From Streptomyces sp. NBC_00557 (GTDB lineage Bacteria > Actinomycetota > Actinomycetes > Streptomycetales > Streptomycetaceae): a DNA stretch of 64,000 bases. Position numbers and translations under genes: made by a program. Of this stretch, positions 1 to 8,561 are shown piece after piece (within the stretch, counting starts at the first letter, position 1; every line of letters begins with the position of its first letter). The stretch lies in assembly GCF_036345995.1 (NCBI RefSeq), contig NZ_CP107796.1:2976001-3040000 (forward strand). The letters run 5' to 3'. The notes under the pieces are model-generated. The model ran no database searches, was not told the origin of the DNA, and saw only the letters and a program-made list of their open reading frames with translations.

Positions 1-686
1 ACGACCAGGGCCACCAGCACCGGCCACTTGGCGATCGACCACACCGTCAGCGCGGTGCTCCCGATGCCGAGGGCGGAGCCGGCCTGACGGGCCAGGCCAC
101 CGCTGAAGACCACGATCAGCGCGCTGATCACGGCGAGGACCAGCAGTACGACGGTCAGCCCGACCCGTACCGGGAGGACCTTCCACACCGGCCGGCCCTC
201 GGGCATGTCGTAGACGGCGTTCGCGGCCCGGATGAACGCCGCGACATAGCCGGACGCCGACCACACCGCCAGCACCAGGCCCACGACCGCCAGCACCGAG
301 CCGATGCCCGCGCTGCCCTGGAGCTGCTTCACGGCGCCGGTGAGGACGTCCCTGGCCGATCCCGGCGCGAGCTTCTGGACGTTGCTGAGCACTTTGTCCG
401 TGGTCGACCTGCCGGTGAGACCGAGGATCGAGACGAGGACCAGCAGCGCCGGGAACAGCGACAGGATCCCGTAGTACGTCAGCGCCGCCGCACGGTCCGT
501 GAGCTCGTCGTCCTTGAACTCCTTCAGACTCCCTCTGAGCACCGCGCCCCACGACCGCATCGGCAGCTCCGTCGGCGCGTCCGGCGCGGCCCCCTCCACC
601 TCGGGCCCCGGCCCCGCTTCTTCGGGCCCCGGCGCCTCGTCGCTGCCACGATGATCCTTACGCCCTGGAAGATGCAACCTCACCAT
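1..686 (-). CDS. YihY/BrkB-family inner membrane protein (C-terminus outside window)
   Basis: Partial gene running off the left edge. Reading the minus strand from an ATG at 686 gives an N-terminal acidic, Pro/Gly-rich stretch of about 45 residues, then a segment with FKDDELTDRAAALTYYGILS followed by a hydrophobic run. The aromatic ALTYYGILSLFPALLVL pattern is the hallmark start of the YihY/BrkB (formerly called RNase BN) membrane family. Several further hydrophobic stretches follow. The family is a widespread multi-pass membrane protein of uncertain function. The start is chosen as the first in-frame ATG; there is no strong ribosome binding site. It lies downstream of, and on the same strand as, the 0.8-7.4 kb cassette but is separated from it by 158 bp and is probably a core gene unrelated to it. 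Confidence 0.8.
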   Translation of the reverse strand, partial: MVRLHLPGRKDHRGSDEAPGPEEAGPGPEVEGAAPDAPTELPMRSWGAVLRGSLKEFKDDELTDRAAALTYYGILSLFPALLVLVSILGLTGRSTTDKVLSNVQKLAPGSARDVLTGAVKQLQGSAGIGSVLAVVGLVLAVWSASGYVAAFIRAANAVYDMPEGRPVWKVLPVRVGLTVVLLVLAVISALIVVFSGGLARQAGSALGIGSTALTVWSIAKWPVLVALV

Positions 687-844
687 GCCCGCCGAGTACC
701 CACCGCGCCCTGAGCGCAACGGTCCGCATCGCCCTGCGGGCGCCGCCGCGGACCATGGGGCAGTGGACCGGCGCCCCCGGAGCCGAGCGCCGTACCGCTT
801 CGGAGATCATGTACGAGTTGCCGGACAGGCGCCGGGCCGGAAGC

Positions 845-2071
845 TCAGGTGGCGGAACCGGACCGGCCCAGCTGGTTCGCCAAGGCGTGCATGCCGCTCT
901 CTGCGGCAATGCGCCGTAGGTCCTCGACGCCCACCGCGCTCAGGGCGAGCCGGCGGGAAATCCGCTCGACCCGCGCGGCCACGGCGTCGGAATCGGGTGT
1001 GCTGCGAACGGACAGCACGGCGTCCATGGTGTCCAGCAGAGCCGCTCGGCGCACCCGTTCGTCCTCGCACCAAACGTGGAAGAAGGAGTCGCCGAGCACC
1101 ACATACGAGCCCAGTTTGGACAGTGGCATCGGGCCGCCCGGTTCGAAGCACCCGGCAGGAAGGGTGACGCGCCAGTCTCCGCTCCGCCGTTTGACGGGAC
1201 ACCACTGTGCCAGTCCGCGTCGGCTGAGCCAGCCGGACGCCCTGTCACGGAACTCCTGGTCGCGGCCCGCATCGGCCTCTTCCTCCTCCAGCGCGGCAAC
1301 GACGTCCGGAGTGTCCTCGCACACGGCGGTCAGCTCCCCGTCCGCCTCGCCGGCGGCCTGGGCGAAGACGAAGTGCCGCGGTGTCCCGTCGGCGTCGGCC
1401 GCGCGGACGACGTACGTCGGCATGTACATCAGTTCCTCGGCCTCGATCTGCGGGTTCTCGATGCGCTGCGGCAGGTTGTAGAGCTCACGCTCGGGACCGG
1501 CCGCCAGCTCCCTGAGCGCTTCCCGCCGGAAGCCCCGCGGGATGGGAAGCAGGTAGGGGCACGTACCGTCGCGACGATGTGTCTCTTTCTGTGCCTGTGC
1601 GGGGGAAAGGTAGGTGACCTTGCGCTCGTCGTAGTAGAGGCTGGTCAGCGGACGGCTGGCAAGGCCGTCGAAGTACAGATTGCGGTGATCCTCACTGGTC
1701 GCCGTGTACCGAAGGTCGTCCCTCACGGACCGCAGGCCGAGTTCCGTCAGCTGGATCCGTCCGTCGTCGCAGTGCCTGATGTGCCCTATGGCGTCGAGGA
1801 ACCGCAGGGCCTGCTCAACCAGCTGGGGCTCCAGGGCGAGGAAGGCGGCGAGGTCCTCCGTGCGGTCGAGTCCGGCCGTCGCGACGGCCTTCTCAAGAAA
1901 TCGGTCGATCAGCTCGTAGGGTTCGCCCTCGGTGACCTCGGACCGAATCTCCACACACCAGACGGGCCACAGAACACGGTGGATCCGCGTCGGCACGGCA
2001 CGCAGCACATCGGCGACGTACTCCAGCGCCCGTGTCTCGGGATAGGGCATGAACCGGTTCTGCGGGCTCAC
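845..2071 (-). CDS. Hypothetical protein, last gene of the helicase/nucleosidase cassette
   Basis: 408-residue protein I do not recognise. GTG start; its first four bases overlap the end of the upstream helicase gene (GTGA), so the two are probably translationally coupled. No signal peptide or membrane segment. Around residues 80-125 the pattern QALRFLDAIGHIRHCDDGRI followed by a QLTELGLRSV helix looks like a winged-helix module (inference). The middle has a Tyr-rich stretch (LYYDERKVTYLS) and the C-terminal third is helical and rich in Arg and Ala. Because it is coupled to an SF1 helicase it may be the helicase's partner or specificity subunit, in the way helicases of phage-defence loci are paired with unknown proteins. 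That role is inference from position only. Confidence 0.75.
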   Translation of the reverse strand: MSPQNRFMPYPETRALEYVADVLRAVPTRIHRVLWPVWCVEIRSEVTEGEPYELIDRFLEKAVATAGLDRTEDLAAFLALEPQLVEQALRFLDAIGHIRHCDDGRIQLTELGLRSVRDDLRYTATSEDHRNLYFDGLASRPLTSLYYDERKVTYLSPAQAQKETHRRDGTCPYLLPIPRGFRREALRELAAGPERELYNLPQRIENPQIEAEELMYMPTYVVRAADADGTPRHFVFAQAAGEADGELTAVCEDTPDVVAALEEEEADAGRDQEFRDRASGWLSRRGLAQWCPVKRRSGDWRVTLPAGCFEPGGPMPLSKLGSYVVLGDSFFHVWCEDERVRRAALLDTMDAVLSVRSTPDSDAVAARVERISRRLALSAVGVEDLRRIAAESGMHALANQLGRSGSAT

Positions 2072-5028
2072 ATCCGTCCTCTCGCCTCACCGAGTGCGGT
2101 CACACGGTCGCGGATCTCCTGGTACGGCCGGATCTCGCCCCGTTGCCGAAGATGCGTCTCCAGGGAGCGGACCAGCTGACGGAAGCCCGTGTCGCGTGCT
2201 GCGGTCAGCGTCGACAGGTCGCCTACCAGGACCAGTTGTTGCTTGGCACGGGTGAAGGCCACGTTCGCCCGGCGAAGCTCCTTCAGGAACCCGACACGGC
2301 CGTCGCGATTGCTGCGGGTGAATCCATAGAGGATCACGTCGCGCTCACCGCCCTGGAAGGAATCGACGGTACCCACGTTGAGGCCGACGCGGTCCGGGTC
2401 GACGATCCGGGTGAGCCGCGCCGTGATCTCGGCCCGTTGCGCCTGGTAGGGGACAATGACGGCCCACTCTGTGCCCCGGCCGTCGTAGAGGGCGGCAAGT
2501 TCGCTGAGCAGCTCGCACTCGACCTCGTTGATGTAGCCGCGCTGACCGAACCGCTCCGAGCAGCGTCCCTGCCGCTCCTTCCTACGGCCGATGGGCAGGC
2601 CCGAGGTGTCGACGAAGGCCATCGGTGTCCGGAACAGCGGGTCGCGGTGGTCCCTGCGCACCTCCGTGCGCAGCTTGCCGTCGTAGAAGACCCCCGAGAC
2701 GAAGTCGGCGATCACCGACGGCATACGCCGCTGACGGGTCAACAGCACACGGTGATCGTCCGGCATGCCCGGCATCAGGATCTCCAGCACGCTCCGGGAC
2801 AGCAACGCCTTAACCGCCGGGTCTCCAAGGTCCCTTCCCCACGCCTCCACCTCCGAGTCGAGGAAAGGGGGGAGCTGCTGGTGATCGCCCACCAGGACGG
2901 CCCGCCGGGCCCGGACCAGGGGTACGAGAGCATCGGTCACGCCGATCTGCCCGGCCTCGTCCACGACGGCCAGGGAGAAGTCGATGCCGGACAGCTCGGC
3001 CCGCGACGCCACGCCGATGCAGGTGGCGGCGACGACATGCGCATAGCGAATCAGCTCGGGATACAGCTGGTCGACCGCCCCGGAGACCTCCTCGTGCCAG
3101 TCCCTCAGGAGTTGCCCGCGGGCGGCGAGCAGCGGCAGGTGCTCATCGAGCCAGGTCCGCAGGGCGCCCAGTTCCGCGGGGGTGGGGCGGCGTGGGACAG
3201 CCGGTGGCACCTCGGCGGCAGGCACGGCGCCGACGGCGGCACGAGCGGCGGTGACGGCTCGGTCGAGAGTGTCGGCGGCGAGCCGCTCGGCCTGTTCCAT
3301 GACCACTCGGGCCGCCCGTACCGAGGGAAGGTCTCTCGTCATGACATCGAGGTCGCGCTCAGCCGCAGCCAGCTCCTCTGCCACGCCCTGTACGAGCTGC
3401 TCCTGTTCCAGGACCCTGCTGCGGGCCGTGGCGAGACGCCGGCCCAGCACATGCTCAAGCATCCGGAACGGGAAGCCCGTCAGCCGGCGGGCGCCATACC
3501 GTGCGGCGCGTGACCGGGCCCCGGCGAGACGGTCGACGCGCCGTCGAAGGCGTGCCGCCGTTTGTTCGTGGCGCCGGTGCTCGGCGCCCAGCGCCTCGAC
3601 GCGCAGCTGTGCCGGGCCACCTGCGTCGCGACGTGCCGCTGCGTGGGCGTCCCGTGCCCGCGCTGCCTCCTGCAGCGACACGTCCAGGTCCTCCAGACGG
3701 CTGCCCAGCTCGCGGGCCCAGTGCTCGGCGTTGCCGATGTCCGCGTACTCGTCCAGCCTGAGACCGACGCTCCGGAGGATCTCCTCGCGCAGGTCGGCGG
3801 CCTGGCGTTCCAGCAGGAAGGGTCTGCCTTCCTCGGTGACCCTTCCTTCGTTGCCCACCCGCACCGTCACGAGACCGGAGGGGAGGCGGGAGAGCGCGTT
3901 GTCCACCGCGCGGTGGGTGTGCGAGGTCACCAGGACAGGACCGTCACGCCGGCCCGAGCCGGCCGCCGCACCCACGATCTCGGCGATCGTACGTGTCTTG
4001 CCCGTGCCTGGTGGCCCCTGCACCAGCAGCAGGTCCTCGACGGCCAGCGCCTTGCGGAACGCGTCGAGCTGGTCCGGGTCGAGTTCCCCCGCGGGAGTGG
4101 CGGGAGCCGGTCTGAGCCTGCCCACCCGGTGGTCGACCAGCGCATCCAGGAGCCGGGGCGAGCGCGCGTGGCCGTCGCGGAGCAGGGCGACCGCCTCGCG
4201 CTGCCGGTCGAAGACGGCTGTGCCGGGCGTCACGACCAGTTCCCCTTGCGGGTCGAGCCTCCTGAAGTCCACCGGCCGGTCGAAGCGGATCGTGGCCGTG
4301 TCACCGGCCGCCGGGCAGCGGGTCACCTGCCCGCGGAGCTCGGGCCGCCCCCGTAGTTGCACAAACGCCCCCTCTTCCGGCCTGGCCTCTCCGGCGAGCC
4401 GGAACTCGTACACGGCCCGGGTGCCCTGCCGTTGCCCGCCGGTGGCGGCGACGGAGCGATAGGGATACGGCGGCGTGGACGAGACGCTCTCGGACGAGAT
4501 GGTCCGGGTGGCGTCGATCACGCGGTCGACGATGTCCAGGAAGTCCGCGTGGTGTTCAGGAATGGGCGTGGCTCCCCGTTCGATGGCGACACTTTCGACG
4601 GCCCGCTCCCATTCCTTCAGCAGCCGCTGCCAGTGCGCATCGGAGTTCTGCGGTATCTGCCGGTAGTCGCGGCACAGTTGCCAGCGCGTGGGATGCACCA
4701 GCAGGCAGCTCTCGGCCAGCCGGGAGAAGTCTCGCATTCGCAGTGGATCGATCCGCGCGATGCTGTAGGCGTCTGCGCGGTTGGTGAGGTAGAGCTGGGC
4801 TACGTAACCACTGCCGTGGAGGAGCAGGCTCCGGTCGCCACCGGCCCGCCGGGGCTCCACGATCCTCACGGGTATGCCGTCGGCACGGGCATTGAGGTCC
4901 GCGACGAGCTTCTCGGCGTCGCGCGGCAGACGGGGGTGGTCAAGGGCCTTCTGACGTGTGTGAAGGTCCAGTGATCTGCCGGGCACAAGGGTGAGCGGGC
5001 CGGGCAGTTCGACAGTGCGGTAGGACAT
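2068..5028 (-). CDS. Superfamily 1 (UPF1/DNA2-like) AAA helicase
   Basis: 986-residue predicted ATP-dependent helicase. Visible SF1 motifs in order: Walker A VQGPPGTGKTRT near residue 338, motif Ia-like VLVTSHTHRAVDNAL, Walker B VVDEAGQIGVTDAL near residue 687, motif III VLVGDHQQLPPF, RQRRMPSVIADF, motif V TVDSFQGGERDVILYGFTRS near residue 888 and motif VI RRANVAFTRAKQQLVLVGD. The DEAG and FQGGE signatures place it with UPF1/DNA2-type helicases. About 230 residues between Walker A and B are long, Arg/Ala/Glu-rich helices, probably a coiled-coil insertion. The N-terminal 300 residues match nothing I know and may be the target-recognition part. No nuclease motif is evident. It starts 9 bp after the nucleosidase-pseudokinase gene and overlaps the next gene by 4 bp, so it is in one operon with both. 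Confidence 0.9.
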   Translation of the reverse strand: MSYRTVELPGPLTLVPGRSLDLHTRQKALDHPRLPRDAEKLVADLNARADGIPVRIVEPRRAGGDRSLLLHGSGYVAQLYLTNRADAYSIARIDPLRMRDFSRLAESCLLVHPTRWQLCRDYRQIPQNSDAHWQRLLKEWERAVESVAIERGATPIPEHHADFLDIVDRVIDATRTISSESVSSTPPYPYRSVAATGGQRQGTRAVYEFRLAGEARPEEGAFVQLRGRPELRGQVTRCPAAGDTATIRFDRPVDFRRLDPQGELVVTPGTAVFDRQREAVALLRDGHARSPRLLDALVDHRVGRLRPAPATPAGELDPDQLDAFRKALAVEDLLLVQGPPGTGKTRTIAEIVGAAAGSGRRDGPVLVTSHTHRAVDNALSRLPSGLVTVRVGNEGRVTEEGRPFLLERQAADLREEILRSVGLRLDEYADIGNAEHWARELGSRLEDLDVSLQEAARARDAHAAARRDAGGPAQLRVEALGAEHRRHEQTAARLRRRVDRLAGARSRAARYGARRLTGFPFRMLEHVLGRRLATARSRVLEQEQLVQGVAEELAAAERDLDVMTRDLPSVRAARVVMEQAERLAADTLDRAVTAARAAVGAVPAAEVPPAVPRRPTPAELGALRTWLDEHLPLLAARGQLLRDWHEEVSGAVDQLYPELIRYAHVVAATCIGVASRAELSGIDFSLAVVDEAGQIGVTDALVPLVRARRAVLVGDHQQLPPFLDSEVEAWGRDLGDPAVKALLSRSVLEILMPGMPDDHRVLLTRQRRMPSVIADFVSGVFYDGKLRTEVRRDHRDPLFRTPMAFVDTSGLPIGRRKERQGRCSERFGQRGYINEVECELLSELAALYDGRGTEWAVIVPYQAQRAEITARLTRIVDPDRVGLNVGTVDSFQGGERDVILYGFTRSNRDGRVGFLKELRRANVAFTRAKQQLVLVGDLSTLTAARDTGFRQLVRSLETHLRQRGEIRPYQEIRDRVTALGEARGRM

Positions 5029-5037
5029 TCGCGCTCC

Positions 5038-6750
5038 TCAGGGCCGGGAGTAGGCGTCACGCGCACGGAGGAGTTCTTTCCGCAGCCGGTAGGGGTCTGG
5101 CCGGTCGGTGGGTGCGTCGGCCAGAGCGGCCAGCACCGCTCGCTCGAGGAGCTCGGGCAGGTCCGGGGTGTAGGCCCGCAGCGGCAGAGGGGTGCCGGAG
5201 GCAGGCGGTCGACCGGTGATCAGGTGATAGGCCACGGCACCGAGCTGGTAGACGTCGGTCCGTGTCCCGGCCGCTGCCGGAAGGCTGGAGCGCTGCCGCT
5301 GCTCAGGCGCCTGATACAGCCGTGGACCTTCACCGGGAACCGGATCGTGCGCGGCGAGCCCGAGGTCGCGCAGTACCCACCGGCCCGGACCGTTCTCGAC
5401 GATCGCGGAGGGGCTGAGGCACCGGTGGGAGAGGCGCTCGCGGTGCAGTTCACCGAGCGCGAGGCACATCCCGGCAAGGCCGGTGAGCAGGTCGAAGAGT
5501 CTCGGGTCCCCGAACGCCATCGCTCGGTCAAGGGTCGGGGACGGAATTCCCGACCGGGGTGCCACAGGCCAGGAGAGGACGAGCGTCGTGGTGTCGCCCT
5601 CCGCGACGACCAGCCCGGCCTGAGGCAGGCCTGGGCGCGCACGCAACCGGCCGAGAATCCGGTTCTCGCGGACGAGAGCCTCACCGCCCGCCCGCCCCGG
5701 CCGGATCCCGGCACGTGCCTCGGTCTGGCGTAACCAGACGTAGCGGGCCTCCTGCTTCGGCTCGGGTGACAGTTGGCGGGCGACTGCCTGACGCCATACC
5801 AGCGTGCCGTCCGCCGAACGGATCTCCGTCAGCAGGTCCGCGTGCAGCAGGTAGCGCCGGTCACCACACTTGATCTCCGCGCCCCCGTGCCATCCCGCGG
5901 TGGTGCGTGTCGATGCCGAGGGGGCGGGGGAGGAAACGAGGAGGACCTTCCCCGGGGCGGCTGCGACCGACCTGTCCTGACGGCTCGTGGGCGCCGGCAG
6001 CCGGCGGAGAACCGCGACGGCCAGCGCGGCCGCGTTGCGAGCGGCGATCCGCTGCCATCCCTCGCCGTCCGTGGCCGACTTGGTGCCGTCCGCCCGGTCG
6101 CTGATGCCGCGTACGATCATCGTCCGGAGACCCGTGTTGAGCTGGGTTGCACGGGCGATCCCCCCGCTCTCCATCTCGATGGCCACAGCGTCCTCATAGT
6201 GGCGCCGCAGAAAGTCCCGGACCGCGGACTCGTCGTCGTTGACGAGGATCTCGCCCGCGGCAATGGGCTTGAAATGGACCGCAGGGCCGTCAGTGCCCTC
6301 CTCGGCCGACGACGCCAGCCACGAGCGTCCCCTGCCGACGGCCCGGGCCAACTGCTCCAGCGTGTGGTCCGGCCGCCACGCCTCGGGCCTGCCCAGGAAT
6401 TCCCCCTTCTCCTCCTTGCCGCCGTGGTACGAGTAGATCTTGGTCGCGAAGACGACGTCTCCCAGCCGGACGCTCGGCTTCAGCCTCCCGGCCACCCCGA
6501 CGAGGACAAGGGCGTGCGGGCGGAACAGAGCAATGGCCCGTTCAGCGAAGACCGCCGCTCCCTGGTTGCCCTCACCGATCTCGGCCAGAGCCACCCGCCA
6601 GGACGTGCCGTTGAGCCAACCGACCTCGAAGAGCAGGCCATTTTCCAAACGCGGTTGCAACGCGACCACGTGCTCACGGACGGCCTCGTACTCCACCCCG
6701 ATGGCCGTCAGGACGACGATCGTCCCCTCGGGAGCATCTGTCTCCCCCAT
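5038..6750 (-). CDS. MTA/SAH-type nucleosidase fused to a degenerate protein kinase domain
   Basis: 570 residues from the ATG at 6750, preceded by GGGGGA; an in-frame extension to 6852 lacks family-like sequence. Residues about 1-250 are a phosphorylase-superfamily (PNP/UDP) nucleosidase: VVLTAIGVEYEAVREH at the start, VLVGVAGRLKPSVRLGDVV, the substrate-binding EMESGGIARAT near residue 193 and GISDRAD near 217 carrying the expected catalytic Asp. The C-terminal half resembles a Ser/Thr kinase lobe: ALGELHRERLSHRCLSPSAI, RDLGLAAHD, YQAPEQR and DVYQLGAVAYHLITGRPP. The catalytic loop reads HRCLSPSAI where active kinases have HRDLKPSNI, so both the catalytic Asp and the metal-binding Asn are missing: a predicted pseudokinase. 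A likely role is hydrolysis of a nucleoside or nucleotide signal gated by the pseudokinase (inference). Confidence 0.85.
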   Translation of the reverse strand: MGETDAPEGTIVVLTAIGVEYEAVREHVVALQPRLENGLLFEVGWLNGTSWRVALAEIGEGNQGAAVFAERAIALFRPHALVLVGVAGRLKPSVRLGDVVFATKIYSYHGGKEEKGEFLGRPEAWRPDHTLEQLARAVGRGRSWLASSAEEGTDGPAVHFKPIAAGEILVNDDESAVRDFLRRHYEDAVAIEMESGGIARATQLNTGLRTMIVRGISDRADGTKSATDGEGWQRIAARNAAALAVAVLRRLPAPTSRQDRSVAAAPGKVLLVSSPAPSASTRTTAGWHGGAEIKCGDRRYLLHADLLTEIRSADGTLVWRQAVARQLSPEPKQEARYVWLRQTEARAGIRPGRAGGEALVRENRILGRLRARPGLPQAGLVVAEGDTTTLVLSWPVAPRSGIPSPTLDRAMAFGDPRLFDLLTGLAGMCLALGELHRERLSHRCLSPSAIVENGPGRWVLRDLGLAAHDPVPGEGPRLYQAPEQRQRSSLPAAAGTRTDVYQLGAVAYHLITGRPPASGTPLPLRAYTPDLPELLERAVLAALADAPTDRPDPYRLRKELLRARDAYSRP

Positions 6751-6852
6751 AAGTCCCCCGTTGCCAGCAGTGCCTGCTGTTTCGGCATCGCATCGTAGGA
6801 GAAGTTCCACGCCGGGCGATGGCCGTTGCCTCAAGGACCGTCGTGGTCTCAT

Positions 6853-7404
6853 TCATGTGGTCCGTAACTCTGCGTAGAGCGCGATCTGAACGGCCAGAAC
6901 GATGATCCCTGCCACCTCGGCAAGGGACACCGTCAGGAGGGCGACCTCTACGGGGCCCATCGCCCAGAAGACCACGACAGCTGCCATGGAGGTCCCACAG
7001 AAGGTGAGCAGGTCCACGGCGAACTGCAGCCACTTGCGCGATGTCCTGCGGCGGTCACTGCGGTGCACCGTTTCCCATCCGAAGATCGGTTCGGACTCCT
7101 GGCTGTCCGTCAGTGCCGTAAGTCGCGGCGTGAGCTCCTCGCGTATGTATCGGCCAATGGCGGAGATTTTCTGGTCGTTCACCAGGTATGTCCAGCCCAG
7201 CAACAGTGACACCGGCGGAAGCAGGAGCAGCAGCTGAAGGTGCGGTCCTCCCCCTATGACAGCCGCGACGACGGCGGCCATCGAACCAAGACTGGCGTAC
7301 AGCAGATTGTCACGGAACCCGATGCGCGCTCGTTGCTCCTCCTTGAGAACCTGGTACTCGCCGAGGAGCAACTCGCCGACCGTGATGTGCCCCCTGATTG
7401 CCAC
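6853..7404 (-). CDS. Small four-helix membrane protein, first gene of the cassette
   Basis: 183 residues from the GTG at 7404, which has a good GGGGAG ribosome binding site six bases upstream; an in-frame ATG at 7449 would add an unlikely Gly/Arg-rich tail. A cytosolic N-terminus rich in Glu/Arg/Lys is followed by two adjacent membrane helices (LLYASLGSMAAVVAAVIGGG and LQLLLLLPPVSLLLGWTYLV), a charged cytosolic loop of about 65 residues and two more helices (LTFCGTSMAAVVVFWAMG and VALLTVSLAEVAGIIVLAVQ). The 2+loop+2 layout is reminiscent of membrane effectors of nucleotide-signal conflict systems such as SLATT-type proteins, but I see no specific signature. It is the promoter-proximal gene of the minus-strand run, 102 bp before the nucleosidase start. 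Confidence 0.75.
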   Translation of the reverse strand: MAIRGHITVGELLLGEYQVLKEEQRARIGFRDNLLYASLGSMAAVVAAVIGGGPHLQLLLLLPPVSLLLGWTYLVNDQKISAIGRYIREELTPRLTALTDSQESEPIFGWETVHRSDRRRTSRKWLQFAVDLLTFCGTSMAAVVVFWAMGPVEVALLTVSLAEVAGIIVLAVQIALYAELRTT

Positions 7405-7636
7405 AGTTCTCCCCCCGCCGGTACTCGACCGCCCAACCCGCCCGAACATCGCGGAAGCCCGAGAGACCGGCCGACGTCCCCGGACTGCGCGCCCTGGAAA
7501 TCATGGCGGAGGCGACCGCGTCGATGCGGCGTTTCAGCCGCAGGGCCTTCCAGCTCTCTCCAACCCCCTGCCACGGGCGCCTCCGTGCCTGCACTATCGC
7601 CTGACACAGACACGGTGTAACAGGTCCGGGGGAAGC

Positions 7637-8236
7637 ATGAGCGTTCATGGCGGAGGAAACGGAGCGGACGAATGGCTCGAGCGGGATCTGTTCACGCTCC
7701 GCGAGCGCTACGAAGAGAACTTGGAAGCCGAACGCCGACGGCACGAGGAGGAGCTGGAAACCCAACGGGAGCTGCACGCCCGGGAGCTGGATGACCTGCG
7801 ACAACGGCACCACGAAGAGCTGGACACTGCTCGCCAGGAGCTGACAGACACTCTCCTCGCCCTGCAGAACCAGGACCAACAGCAGATCGACGAACTTCGA
7901 GACAGCTACGAGTCCCGGATCGACGAACTTCGGGACAGCTACGAGTCCCGGATCGCCGCACTCGAAGAGGAACTCCAAGACGCACGAGACCAGTACGCCC
8001 AGGACCGGGCCGACTGGCACGGACAGGAGCAAGACTACGAACAGCAGGTCAGAGACGCCTACCAGGAGGGTTGGCAAGACGGCCGGCAGGAACTCGAACA
8101 GGAACTCGAGGAGGCGGCACATGCGCGAGACGTACAGGCCGCACGGGATGCGCGCGCCCTGTCCTGCCTACGTGTAGTGATCTTCCTTGCCGTTGTTCTC
8201 ATTGCGTTCAGCATCCTGCGCTCCTTGGGCAGTTGA
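7637..8236 (+). CDS. Tail-anchored coiled-coil protein, divergent from the cassette
   Basis: 199 residues, ATG preceded by a GGGGGAA ribosome binding site. Nearly the whole protein is Glu/Arg/Gln-rich heptad/hendecad coiled coil (repeated LRERYEENLEAERRRHEEEL-like segments), ending in a single hydrophobic helix VVIFLAVVLIAFSIL four to five residues from the stop, so it is a predicted C-tail-anchored membrane protein facing the cytoplasm. A perfect 11-residue duplication (IDELRDSYESR twice, encoded by a nearly identical 33-bp tandem repeat at 7886-7951) lies in the middle. It is divergently transcribed from the membrane protein/nucleosidase/helicase run with a 230-bp shared control region, so it may be part of that system, but this is positional inference. 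Confidence 0.8.
   Translation: MSVHGGGNGADEWLERDLFTLRERYEENLEAERRRHEEELETQRELHARELDDLRQRHHEELDTARQELTDTLLALQNQDQQQIDELRDSYESRIDELRDSYESRIAALEEELQDARDQYAQDRADWHGQEQDYEQQVRDAYQEGWQDGRQELEQELEEAAHARDVQAARDARALSCLRVVIFLAVVLIAFSILRSLGS
7886..7951 (+). repeat. 33-bp in-frame tandem duplication
   Basis: Two adjacent 33-bp units (7886-7918 and 7919-7951) differ at one base and each encode IDELRDSYESR. Eleven residues is one hendecad of coiled coil, so the duplication lengthens the rod without breaking its phase. Confidence 0.9.
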
Positions 8237-8409
8237 CGCCGAGTGGCGACACCGCCCGTGAACCCGCTGCTGTGCAGGCGCAGGGACACCCGCTCGGGAG
8301 AGAGCCATTCCAGCACGATCCCAGCTCGGGAGTGGGCGTCCCGGCACAAGGGGGCTCAGACGCCCCTTGGCACCCTACGCGGCGCAATCCAGCACGGACG
8401 GCGCAATGG

Positions 8410-8561
8410 TCAGGAGCGATAGCGCGCTGCGCGGATCATGATCTCCCGGTCAGTGACCAGGTAGACAAGACGGTGCTCGTCGTCGATCCGCCGCGACCAC
8501 GCTCCGGGCAGGTGGTACTTGAGCGGCTCGGGCAGCCCCGGTCTTCGAAGACGAGCCTCAC
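8410..8561 (-). pseudogene. YoeB-type mRNA endonuclease toxin, internally deleted
   Basis: The reading frame begins GTG at 8561, overlapping the antitoxin stop (GTGA) as expected of a YefM-YoeB pair, and gives VRLVFEDRG, the first strand of YoeB. Directly after this the other frame reads [27 protein letters not shown] and finally IRAARYRS before a TGA at 8410, which is the conserved C-terminal half of YoeB (compare the E. coli order PEPLK, WSRR, EHRLVY, CRYHY). About 33 codons of the middle are missing and the junction changes frame, so no functional toxin can be made. This looks like a deletion joining the two ends of the gene, leaving an orphan antitoxin. Confidence 0.8.

Noticed and set aside
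8237..8409. Minus-strand frame with VLEWLSPERVSLRLHSSG just downstream of the toxin remnant
   Set aside because: Too short and without supporting start site or known family; may be chance.
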